From positions 1-12,081 of the forward strand of contig JAFTMU010000007.1 in assembly GCA_017452215.1 (NCBI GenBank): 12,081 bases of DNA, written 5' to 3'. Position numbers and translations under genes: made by a program. Source of the stretch: Clostridia bacterium. Lineage in GTDB: Bacteria; Bacillota; Clostridia; Oscillospirales; CAG-272. This document shows positions 6,401 to 12,081 of the stretch, piece by piece (positions within the stretch are counted from its first letter, which is position 1; each line of letters starts with the position of its first letter). The notes under the pieces are model-generated. The model saw only the letters and a program-made list of their open reading frames with translations. It had not been told where the DNA came from and did no database searches.

Positions 6401-7764
6401 GCCGGGGCGGTGGAAAGGTAATCCTTGGGGACGATCAGGGTACCGATCTGTACGTCCTTGACCCACCCCTCCTTTTCCAGCGCCAGCATGGCGTTGAGCT
6501 TCTCCGTGTTGACTTGAGTAACAAAGCGAATACCGCCCGTGCCTCTGAGGTAGAGCTCGGGAGCTGCCGTGGGAGCGATCACCTCCGCCGACGCCTCGGT
6601 CAATTCCGCCGCTTCAAGATAGATCTCCCCGGGAACGGCAAGGATCTCGTCCGAGGGAGCAGCAAAGATCCGCTCCCCCATCACAGTGGTATAGGAGACG
6701 CCCAGCAGCTCCTGTTCACCGTAGATTTCGGAAAGATCAACAATTTCTCCGTCAACCAAAGCGTGCATCCGCACACGGTCCAAATAGCAGCATCCCCGCA
6801 GCTTTTCCATGTTGCCGCTGCCGTCACGTGGAACCTTTGCGATCACCCAGCAGTTTGCCGACAGGGTCATAGAACGCCCCTCTCCCGCAAAAGCCGTATA
6901 AATGGTGTCGTCCTCAAATGCGAAAATATTGTTCACGTAATAGCGGAGCACACCCGTGTCCAGATCAAAAACCACGGAAATGGTGTTCCACGTCTCCTTT
7001 TGTATGGTGTACGACTTGTAGTTTTGGTTATCCTTGGCATAGGAATTGCTCAAAGTAGCATAATCCAGCTCCAAGGTATACAGGGAGCGGAAGCCAAGGC
7101 TTCCGAAGGTACCGTCTGCCTTCCATCCCTTAGCCCCCACGGTCTGCGCCTGTACGTAGCCCGCAGCCCCCTTAGGAATATAGACCGAGGTTTCCAAAAC
7201 CACCGTTCCTCCCACCTGCTGGGGGTTGGCAATGCCAAGATTGCGGTCGATGTGAACACCGCCCATCTGCATCTCATAGCTTCCCTTTTTGGAAAAGATC
7301 CGATACATCCTGGAGGAATCCCGATTCAGAAAGCAGGTCCTGCCTCCGTCAAGGCTGCACACCTGTCCCAGATCGCAGGTGCCGTATTTTTTATTTCCGT
7401 CATCCCACGTGATGGGCTTGACCGAGCCTACACCCGTGCAAAGGTAATCATATCCAATCTCGGCGTCAAGGCCCTCCCCGGGCGCCATGTCAAAACGGAT
7501 CACCGTGTTTTCGGGATCGTCGGGCGCACGGTCAAAGATCGCCAGAGAGGGAGCCGCTTGATTGATCTTGACAAACTCCCCGTTGCCCTCCTTGCCAAGC
7601 ACCCTGTCTCCGATAGCGTATTCCTCAAAGTCCGCATCATAGACGTAGGAAACGTCCTCCTGCGCCGAGGTGGAGAATATAGCAAGCACCGCCAAGGAGA
7701 GCAAAAGGAGTAGTCCCGTCACTCCCGCAACCCGCAGCACGCCCCTGTTTTTGTTTCTTTTCAT
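3424..7764 (-). CDS. Secreted multidomain glycoside hydrolase family 31 protein (second of tandem pair)
   Basis: A 1446-aa exported enzyme. Residues 1-34 are a signal peptide (cut likely after STSA). Residues 38 to about 345 form a LamG/concanavalin-like sandwich (W259-N-T-I...YYVNN...YLDRV), interrupted by an insert of roughly 55-60 residues with four Cys (109, 130, 136, 144) that is absent from the paralogue. A middle beta-rich module holds GGIRF at 410-414. The GH31 part starts with the N-terminal sandwich from about 590 (GGG 725-727, then FDxVNKRG) and the barrel from LPEEW835. The predicted nucleophile is D1079 in DGAKIDFCE, and the acid/base is D1170 in YYWTGDQ; His1253 (QTHG) marks the substrate pocket. 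The C-terminal sandwich includes VYLPAGNW. GH31 enzymes are retaining glycosidases on alpha-glucosides, alpha-xylosides, alpha-galactosides or sulfoquinovosides; the specificity here is unresolved. The last 18 residues match the end of the small lipoprotein. AAAGGAG precedes the ATG, 23 bp after the paralogue. Confidence 0.9.
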   Translation of the reverse strand: MKRNKNRGVLRVAGVTGLLLLLSLAVLAIFSTSAQEDVSYVYDADFEEYAIGDRVLGKEGNGEFVKINQAAPSLAIFDRAPDDPENTVIRFDMAPGEGLDAEIGYDYLCTGVGSVKPITWDDGNKKYGTCDLGQVCSLDGGRTCFLNRDSSRMYRIFSKKGSYEMQMGGVHIDRNLGIANPQQVGGTVVLETSVYIPKGAAGYVQAQTVGAKGWKADGTFGSLGFRSLYTLELDYATLSNSYAKDNQNYKSYTIQKETWNTISVVFDLDTGVLRYYVNNIFAFEDDTIYTAFAGEGRSMTLSANCWVIAKVPRDGSGNMEKLRGCCYLDRVRMHALVDGEIVDLSEIYGEQELLGVSYTTVMGERIFAAPSDEILAVPGEIYLEAAELTEASAEVIAPTAAPELYLRGTGGIRFVTQVNTEKLNAMLALEKEGWVKDVQIGTLIVPKDYLSTAPALTHEALTAKGLPLLDVEAVAGQWNGDTSATPDEGFDALFSGSILNLKKDNRAREFIGVGYVRFRLLDGTERYLYSYALGSDNEETYADSIKQLCVNALADADWIAALPSSAVKLLESYGEGARAIETEGGEIQNVCMTGGEFFFQTANGVSCRLTFGAGDGWRLQAIKPQNASKPYSEFSNGGAGQALAIYLGESCDETLRTLTVRSEGGALYLSAEGDEGYVLISYRDAFAMKFYSADGTERALVDRILSDGKTVTLGGTLSEKEGVYGGGHRFDTVNKRGSLMNLYIYHAYDTDGGVGTSVVLPLFTTTRGAGLYINRYEEINIGFDKTTSGADAPNRWEMTLKNDLLDCYFWATGNMSDPLAGYSAIAGAAALPEEWAQGLLVCRYAPDFYTLETGTLTYASLYDIPNYVTLYADQYAKQPAATKVGEWSDGAYLFNGSGTRQYRYDGKNGVFVRISPKGCPGGYGVKEVVSRMIEAGMTPTGVILEPTSIADITDGSLEALEHRKNLIKILEWLHGGNEYGLDIRAMGYICIGGMSFCMDGYKPEYYVHASVDTYDLSGNLIGHTYTKDIPKSAYTDNPDAISSDTQSYLDITNPEAVEWYMEHVWGELLELGLDGAKIDFCEAMPDEGQVKVYDKYGKVTGTQVIRYDWYDSRIFESDTVHQGYPSYFTSLFFKEMNRLKEEKGIDDGFIVFTRGSGIGAQRNPYYWTGDQMREFSKIRMQLVAVINSGISGMPFMSYDMAGYAYGYWGGYYTVDMPELNCILTDREHVRAYESELFIKAIEYSAFTTNIQTHGDVRNSYELTKQAQRISALYTRLHQELLPYIQKLSLTATETGLPPVRAMVLEYPEDENVYDIKNQFLLGDGLLVAPMLEWSGVDYRESDYSNEKGIEVWDSRKVYLPAGNWLDLLTNKVYNISEGMTITPSVTIDHIPVYLNLDSPDAEILKEIFEGETWSAIKEGTDFPFEEENGPGDKEEDPFDSDIFATE

Positions 7765-7787
7765 CTCAAAATTCTCCTTTCAAAGGA

Positions 7788-10700
7788 TCATTCTGTCTCA
7801 ACGGAGATCCTGTTGCCCCCGTTGAGCGCTTGCCAAAAGTCACTGTTAAAGATCTCACCGAGCATCAGAGCATCCTCGCTGTCAAGGTTCAGAAATACGG
7901 GGATCTGCTCGATGGTGACCGTTGTGCTAATCCACGTTCCCTCCTTTAGGGAATATACCGCTCCGCTGTTCAGATCCACCCAATTTCCCCGAGGCAGATA
8001 GACTGCTCTTGAGGAACGCTTGGTGATCTCGGTCTCCGTGCGGTAATAGGTGCCCGACCATTCCAGAATCGGAGCCACCAGAACGCCGTCGCCGAGCATA
8101 AACTCGTCCTCAATCCCGTATACGTTTTTGTCGTCCTGATACTGTAATACCAGATGCCGTGCCACGGGAATACCTGTCTCTGCCGCCAGAGCGGAGAGCT
8201 TTTGGAAGTAAGGCAGGAGCTTTTCATGAAGCGTAACGTACGCCGCAATGATCTCTTTCGCCTGCTCTGTCATCTGATAGGGCTGACGCACCTCACCATG
8301 GGTCTGAATGTTGGTGGTAAACGCCGTATATTGGATCGAGCGGATGTAGATCTCGCTCTCATATCTTGCCACCGCTGCGGGATTGTTGCGAAGATTCTCC
8401 CTTGACCCCTCGGTCACAAGTGCGCTGCCGCTGTCGTTACCTCCCCAATAACCGCCGTTGGTGCCGTAGACATAGCCCGCCATATCGGTGGTCATAAAGG
8501 GAATTCCCGACATTCCCGAGGAAAGGATCGCAGAGAGCTGCTTTTTCATATTGGAAAAGTTTCTGTACTGATCCCCTGCCCACATATAAGGGTTGCGTTG
8601 AGAGCCAATGCCGCCGCCACGGGAAAGCACGGTAAAGCCGCCCTCCATGCCAAGCGCCTCCTTCATCTCGTTCATTTTCTTGTAGAACATGGAAATGAAA
8701 TAAGTAGAATACGCATGATGGATCTCATCGGGAGGGATGATCGTCTCGTCGTAAAGATCGTATTCGATATACGTCCGCCCCGTGGCATCAAAGCCCTCAT
8801 TGGGCATAGTCTCACAGAAATCGATCTTCACCCCGTCCACACCAAGCTCGATCAAATAATGCCATGCGGTGTTCATATACCAATCCACCGCCTCGGGGTT
8901 GGTGATATCGATATACTGCTGCGTGTTCGAGCCCAGAGCGTCGGGATTGTCCCTATAATCGCATCTGGGGATATGCTTCGTCCAAGTCACGTCCAAAACG
9001 TTACCGCTCTCGTCATAGGTGGTCACGTATGCGTGCGCCATGTATTCCTCACGCCATCCGGGCATCTCATAGCTACACCCGGCAACACCCATATAGAACA
9101 TCGCCTTGATGTCTCGCTCATGAAGCCAATCGATCATTCCCTTTAATTTTTTAAAGTTCTCATTCGCCGTGACACTTCCGTTGGTCACGTTGCCGATATT
9201 AGCCCCCTCCATGATCACGGCAGTGGGTCTCATGCCTGCCGCAATGAGATTTTCCACCACGTCTCTGACGCCGTAGCCCGCAGGATGTCCCTTGGCGTAA
9301 ATGCGGTAAAAGATGCCATCGTGGTAGCGGTACTTCGCCCCATTGCCGTGATAAAGATAGGTATTGTTGAGCCACTTTTCCACCGCCGTGGCAGGCTGTG
9401 ACAACGCCTTGTCAATATAAAGCTCCTCGTAAAGCGGAATCTCCTCTAAGGAGGAATACTCCACCCCGTGCCCCTCCACCGATTGCAGATCGGGACTGTA
9501 ACGGCAGATCATCACGCCCTGCGCCCATTCCTCGGGCAGAGCGGTCGCCCCCGTCAGATCGGTGTAGCGCCCAAGCACGTCGGTCATCTTTCCCGTAGCG
9601 TAGAAATAGCAATCCATCAGATCGTTGTCAATACAGATCTGCCACTGATTGGATTGGGTCTTGCCAAGATCCGCCGTCATTCCCTCGTAGCGGTTCACAA
9701 AGATCCCCGCTCCTCGTGTGGTCAAAAACAGCGGAATGGCAACGTAAGAACCCTTGCCCCCGTCGGTGTTATAGGCATCGTAGGTGTAAAGGCTGATCCG
9801 TTTGCCCCGTTGATTGATGCTGTCAAATTTTTGTCCGCCGCCAAAGACGCCCTCACGCTCAGTCAGATACCCCGTCAAGGTTACCGATCCTTCGTCTGCC
9901 GAAATACCCGACAGATTGGCACGCACCGTGCCGTCCCCGGAGTGGAAGCGGATATGAAAGACCAAACGGTATTCCAAGGTCACGTAGCTGTCGCTTCCCC
10001 GTGCCTTGATCAGCAGCTTGCCGTCCGCAACACTCACGTCAAGAGGCACCGTCACGTCGTCGTGAGGCTCTCCCAGATACATCGCCAGGGTCTGCCCCGC
10101 TCCCATATCGTCAAAATCATCGTAAGGATGCGCTTCCTCCTTGGGCTTTACCGCCTGCAAGCGCCAGCCGTCGTTGCCGTCGTAGGTCAATCGGCAGGAA
10201 ACGCCCTCCCCTGTTTGGAAGAAGAATTCATATACAGAGCAATACGCCCCCTTGATCACAGGAGAATCCAGGTCAAACGCCCGTTTCCCCTCACAGTAAT
10301 GCTCCAAAAGCTCCCTTTCGATCGGAGAAAGAGAATCGTAAACCACCGTGTCGGAGGCTTCCTTGATGGCAAGCGCCTGTACACTCTCTGAGCAAGGGTC
10401 GCCGTCGGCATAAAGATGGATCCTTGTGCCGTCCGTCAAAAGCAGACGCACGTACCCTGTCGCCGCAAAGTCACGGCTGCGGTTGCTTACCTTGATGGAA
10501 TAGATCGACCCCGCAAACAACCGAGTCTCCCCCGGGTCGGGCGCCGTCTCATCACCGTCATACCAAGAGCCCATTTCCACCTTGACGTCAAGATAGGAAA
10601 GCCCTGCATCACCGAGGCGCTCAAACGTCAAGCCCCCCGCCCTTTGAACGTAGTCCAAGGGAACGATCAGCGTACCAAGCTCCACCCGCTTGACAACACC

Positions 10701-11780
10701 TTGACCGATCAAGTCCTCCAGCGCCGCCAATTTTTGAGTGTTGATCTCGGTCAGAAAGCGAATGCCGCCCATGTCGGAATAACGGAATTCAGCCCCCGCA
10801 ACGTTCCGAATCAGCCCGTCGTGCATGGAGCCATCCAGATAATGCACCTCTGGCAGGATCACACCGGGCACGGTCAGAATTTTTTTGCCCGCAGAGGCAG
10901 TCATTTCCCTGCCCATCGCCGTGGTAAAGGTGGAATACAGCGCAGGAGCGCCGCTATCGTTGGGCTGGTTGTAGACTTGGATCTCGCCGCTTTGCAGGAC
11001 GTGTATCTGCGCCTTATCGATGTAAAGCTCCTTTTGCAATGCAGCGGGATCGCCGCTTCCGTCCTTGTTGATCTTTGCAACGATCCAGGTATTCGCCTTG
11101 AGTGTGATATCCTCGTAGCCGAGATCAAAGGAATGCTCGTACACGTTGTTAAAATAAAGCTCCGCAACACCGCTTTCCAAATTCAAAACGACGGATACCG
11201 TGTTCCATACGTCCTTTTTCATGGAGATCTTGCCGCCGTTGGAAAGCAGCGTGGCATCACTGAGATTCAGATAATAAAGATGCACCCAACCCGCACTGCC
11301 CCGGGCATGGGTAATGGAATAGAATTGAGATTGCACCGAGCCTTGTGCGTCTGCGGGAATGTAATACGACACCTCAAAGACCACATTGCCGTAAAGCTGA
11401 TACGGCAGCCTCGGATTCGCCATAGAGATATTGCGGTCCACGTTTCCGCCGCCGCTGATGATCTCCGTCGGAATATCCATTGGCGCCGAGTTGTCGGAGG
11501 TAGTCCCTGCCGCCGCCATGGGCAGCTTGATCACCGTATTTTCCGTCCCCGTGGGGTCCGATGCAAAGGTTGCAAGCGAGGGCAGATTCTGATTACATTT
11601 TCCAAAGGTCTCACTGCTTTCCAATCCAAACAAGGGGGCGTCAAGGTCAAACTGCTCAAAATCCGCTTCGAACAAATACCCGTCCCAAGCGTCTGCCGAG
11701 GCGCAGATCAACAAAACCGAAAGCGTCAGCACGACCGCCGCTACCGCCACCGTGATCATTCTCATTCTCTTTGATTTCAT
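7788..11780 (-). CDS. Secreted multidomain glycoside hydrolase family 31 protein (first of tandem pair)
   Basis: A 1330-aa exported enzyme. Residues 1-29 are a signal peptide (core VAVAAVVLTLSVLLI, cut likely after ASA29). Residues 32 to about 275 form a LamG/concanavalin-like sandwich (DVW192NTVSVV, LYFNN, LYIDKAQIH). A middle module carries GGIRF at 338-342 and GTLIVPLDY; I recall similar modules in Clostridial surface proteins but cannot name it. The GH31 region begins near 520, with GGG at 647-649 and the barrel from LPEEW752. The predicted nucleophile is D987 (DGVKIDFCE) and the acid/base D1070 (YMWAGDQ), with His1161 in QTHG; all are intact. The C-terminal sandwich has VYLPRGNW and IPVFLNLD. 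GH31 members are usually 700-1000 aa; the extra length is the N-terminal modules. Residues 765-838 are an insertion between the first barrel strand and helix. There is no LPXTG, SLH or dockerin motif. It shares the full plan with the downstream GH31 gene, so the two are a tandem duplication. Confidence 0.92.
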   Translation of the reverse strand: MKSKRMRMITVAVAAVVLTLSVLLICASADAWDGYLFEADFEQFDLDAPLFGLESSETFGKCNQNLPSLATFASDPTGTENTVIKLPMAAAGTTSDNSAPMDIPTEIISGGGNVDRNISMANPRLPYQLYGNVVFEVSYYIPADAQGSVQSQFYSITHARGSAGWVHLYYLNLSDATLLSNGGKISMKKDVWNTVSVVLNLESGVAELYFNNVYEHSFDLGYEDITLKANTWIVAKINKDGSGDPAALQKELYIDKAQIHVLQSGEIQVYNQPNDSGAPALYSTFTTAMGREMTASAGKKILTVPGVILPEVHYLDGSMHDGLIRNVAGAEFRYSDMGGIRFLTEINTQKLAALEDLIGQGVVKRVELGTLIVPLDYVQRAGGLTFERLGDAGLSYLDVKVEMGSWYDGDETAPDPGETRLFAGSIYSIKVSNRSRDFAATGYVRLLLTDGTRIHLYADGDPCSESVQALAIKEASDTVVYDSLSPIERELLEHYCEGKRAFDLDSPVIKGAYCSVYEFFFQTGEGVSCRLTYDGNDGWRLQAVKPKEEAHPYDDFDDMGAGQTLAMYLGEPHDDVTVPLDVSVADGKLLIKARGSDSYVTLEYRLVFHIRFHSGDGTVRANLSGISADEGSVTLTGYLTEREGVFGGGQKFDSINQRGKRISLYTYDAYNTDGGKGSYVAIPLFLTTRGAGIFVNRYEGMTADLGKTQSNQWQICIDNDLMDCYFYATGKMTDVLGRYTDLTGATALPEEWAQGVMICRYSPDLQSVEGHGVEYSSLEEIPLYEELYIDKALSQPATAVEKWLNNTYLYHGNGAKYRYHDGIFYRIYAKGHPAGYGVRDVVENLIAAGMRPTAVIMEGANIGNVTNGSVTANENFKKLKGMIDWLHERDIKAMFYMGVAGCSYEMPGWREEYMAHAYVTTYDESGNVLDVTWTKHIPRCDYRDNPDALGSNTQQYIDITNPEAVDWYMNTAWHYLIELGVDGVKIDFCETMPNEGFDATGRTYIEYDLYDETIIPPDEIHHAYSTYFISMFYKKMNEMKEALGMEGGFTVLSRGGGIGSQRNPYMWAGDQYRNFSNMKKQLSAILSSGMSGIPFMTTDMAGYVYGTNGGYWGGNDSGSALVTEGSRENLRNNPAAVARYESEIYIRSIQYTAFTTNIQTHGEVRQPYQMTEQAKEIIAAYVTLHEKLLPYFQKLSALAAETGIPVARHLVLQYQDDKNVYGIEDEFMLGDGVLVAPILEWSGTYYRTETEITKRSSRAVYLPRGNWVDLNSGAVYSLKEGTWISTTVTIEQIPVFLNLDSEDALMLGEIFNSDFWQALNGGNRISVETE

Positions 11781-11785
11781 ATCAG

Positions 11786-11793
11786 ACCTCCTT
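11786..11793 (-). promoter_or_regulatory. Perfect Shine-Dalgarno AAGGAGGT for the first GH31 gene
   Basis: A full anti-16S match 5 nt before the ATG at 11780; it fixes this start. In the 77 bp between it and the repeat element at 11858 I find no convincing -35/-10 pair, so the promoter lies within or beyond the repeats, or outside the window. Confidence 0.85.
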
Positions 11794-11857
11794 GTCCTTC
11801 GGGGAAAATTTTTCTTTCTGTGGTTTTTGCGGAAAGGTAAATTTCACCGACAATCTT

Positions 11858-11933
11858 GTAGGGGAGGTTCACGAACCGCCTGCTTTAAAAAGCACGCACT
11901 TTCTTGGCCGGGCAGTTCGTGAACCGCCCCTAC
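11858..11933. repeat. Inverted-repeat element with GTAGGGG ends
   Basis: Arms 11858-11880 and 11911-11933 (23 bp each) are complementary at 21 of 23 positions; they begin GTAGGGG and end CCCCTAC, with GGTTCACGAAC inside. The 30-nt centre contains a smaller palindrome, TGCTTTAAAAAGCA (11881-11894). From memory, elements with such GTAGGGGCGG-type ends recur between genes in many gut Clostridia. It is non-coding; any open frame across it is a by-product of the palindrome. Confidence 0.8.
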
Positions 11934-11942
11934 CAATATAAG

Positions 11943-12059
11943 CCTCTCCCTTTGGGCAGCGAAGCGGCGCCATGGTAGTGAATGACAACACAGTGTGTTG
12001 TAAGAACCATGGCGTGACCGAGCCGCAGCGAGACGGCGACGACGTAGGAGCCGGAGAGG
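11943..12059. repeat. Second, larger palindromic element (MITE/REP-like)
   Basis: Nested inverted repeats share one centre. The outer arms are CCTCTCC (11943-11949) and GGAGAGG (12053-12059). The middle arms are CGCCATGGT (11968-11976) and its exact complement (12006-12014). The inner arms are ACAACAC (11985-11991) and GTGTTGT (11995-12001) around a 3-nt loop. The intervening GC-rich stretches are only partly complementary. No coding signal or transposase is present. It sits 10 bp from the other inverted repeat, so the two may have inserted in the same intergenic hot spot. Confidence 0.75.
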
Positions 12060-12081
12060 GTTTGCTTTGCCCCACCCAAAA

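Noticed and set aside
5965..7713. Long open frame (582 codons) on the plus strand
   Set aside because: It is fully antisense to the GH31 gene at 3424-7764, has no RBS and has a Lys/Arg/His/Ile-rich composition typical of a shadow frame. The same holds for plus-strand frames at 10416-11774, 9468-10391, 5143-5910, 3934-4935 and 8598-9146.
11869..12075. 68-codon open frame on the minus strand upstream of the GH31 operon
   Set aside because: It lies across both inverted-repeat elements, has no RBS and shows no protein-like features.

Overview
The window looks like part of a Gram-positive, gut-type Clostridia genome (Bacillota). The evidence is strong AAGGAG-type ribosome binding sites, a perfect sigma-A promoter (TTGACA, 17 bp, TATAAT), lipoproteins with Thr/Glu/Asp-rich wall-spanning linkers, and an upstream intergenic inverted repeat of the GTAGGGG...CCCCTAC kind that I remember from uncultured gut Clostridia. 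This placement is inference; there is no rRNA or other taxonomic marker. Every gene I can support is on the minus strand, so transcription runs from right to left.

Layout in transcription order. (1) 11781-12081 is non-coding and holds two inverted-repeat elements followed by a perfect Shine-Dalgarno. (2) 7788-11780 and 3424-7764 are two very large tandem secreted GH31-family glycosidases (1330 and 1446 aa), 23 bp apart, each with an N-terminal concanavalin/LamG-like sandwich and a 'GGIRF' middle module before the GH31 catalytic part. (3) A 9-bp hairpin and then a 34-codon small gene with an excellent RBS (3245-3349) follow. (4) A sigma-A promoter at 3076-3104, flanked by direct repeats, starts a second unit: a 108-aa lipoprotein that is nearly all acidic repeat (2693-3019), a hairpin, a lipoprotein SGNH/GDSL hydrolase (1674-2630), a second SGNH hydrolase about 80% identical to it but without an export signal (839-1594), and the N-terminal 268 codons of another exported protein with the same LamG-like fold (1-805, running off the left edge).

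Together the genes suggest a cell-surface carbohydrate-processing locus: GH31 enzymes would remove alpha-linked sugars, SGNH esterases would remove acyl (for example acetyl) groups, and LamG-like modules would bind glycan. The substrate cannot be read from the sequence. The parts that ordinary annotation would miss or not explain are the 34-aa peptide gene, an 18-residue C-terminal tail shared by one GH31 enzyme and the linker-only lipoprotein, a 74-78 residue insertion at the start of both GH31 barrels, and the repeat architecture around the internal promoter. No transporter, regulator, transposase, CRISPR array, tRNA or rRNA is visible.
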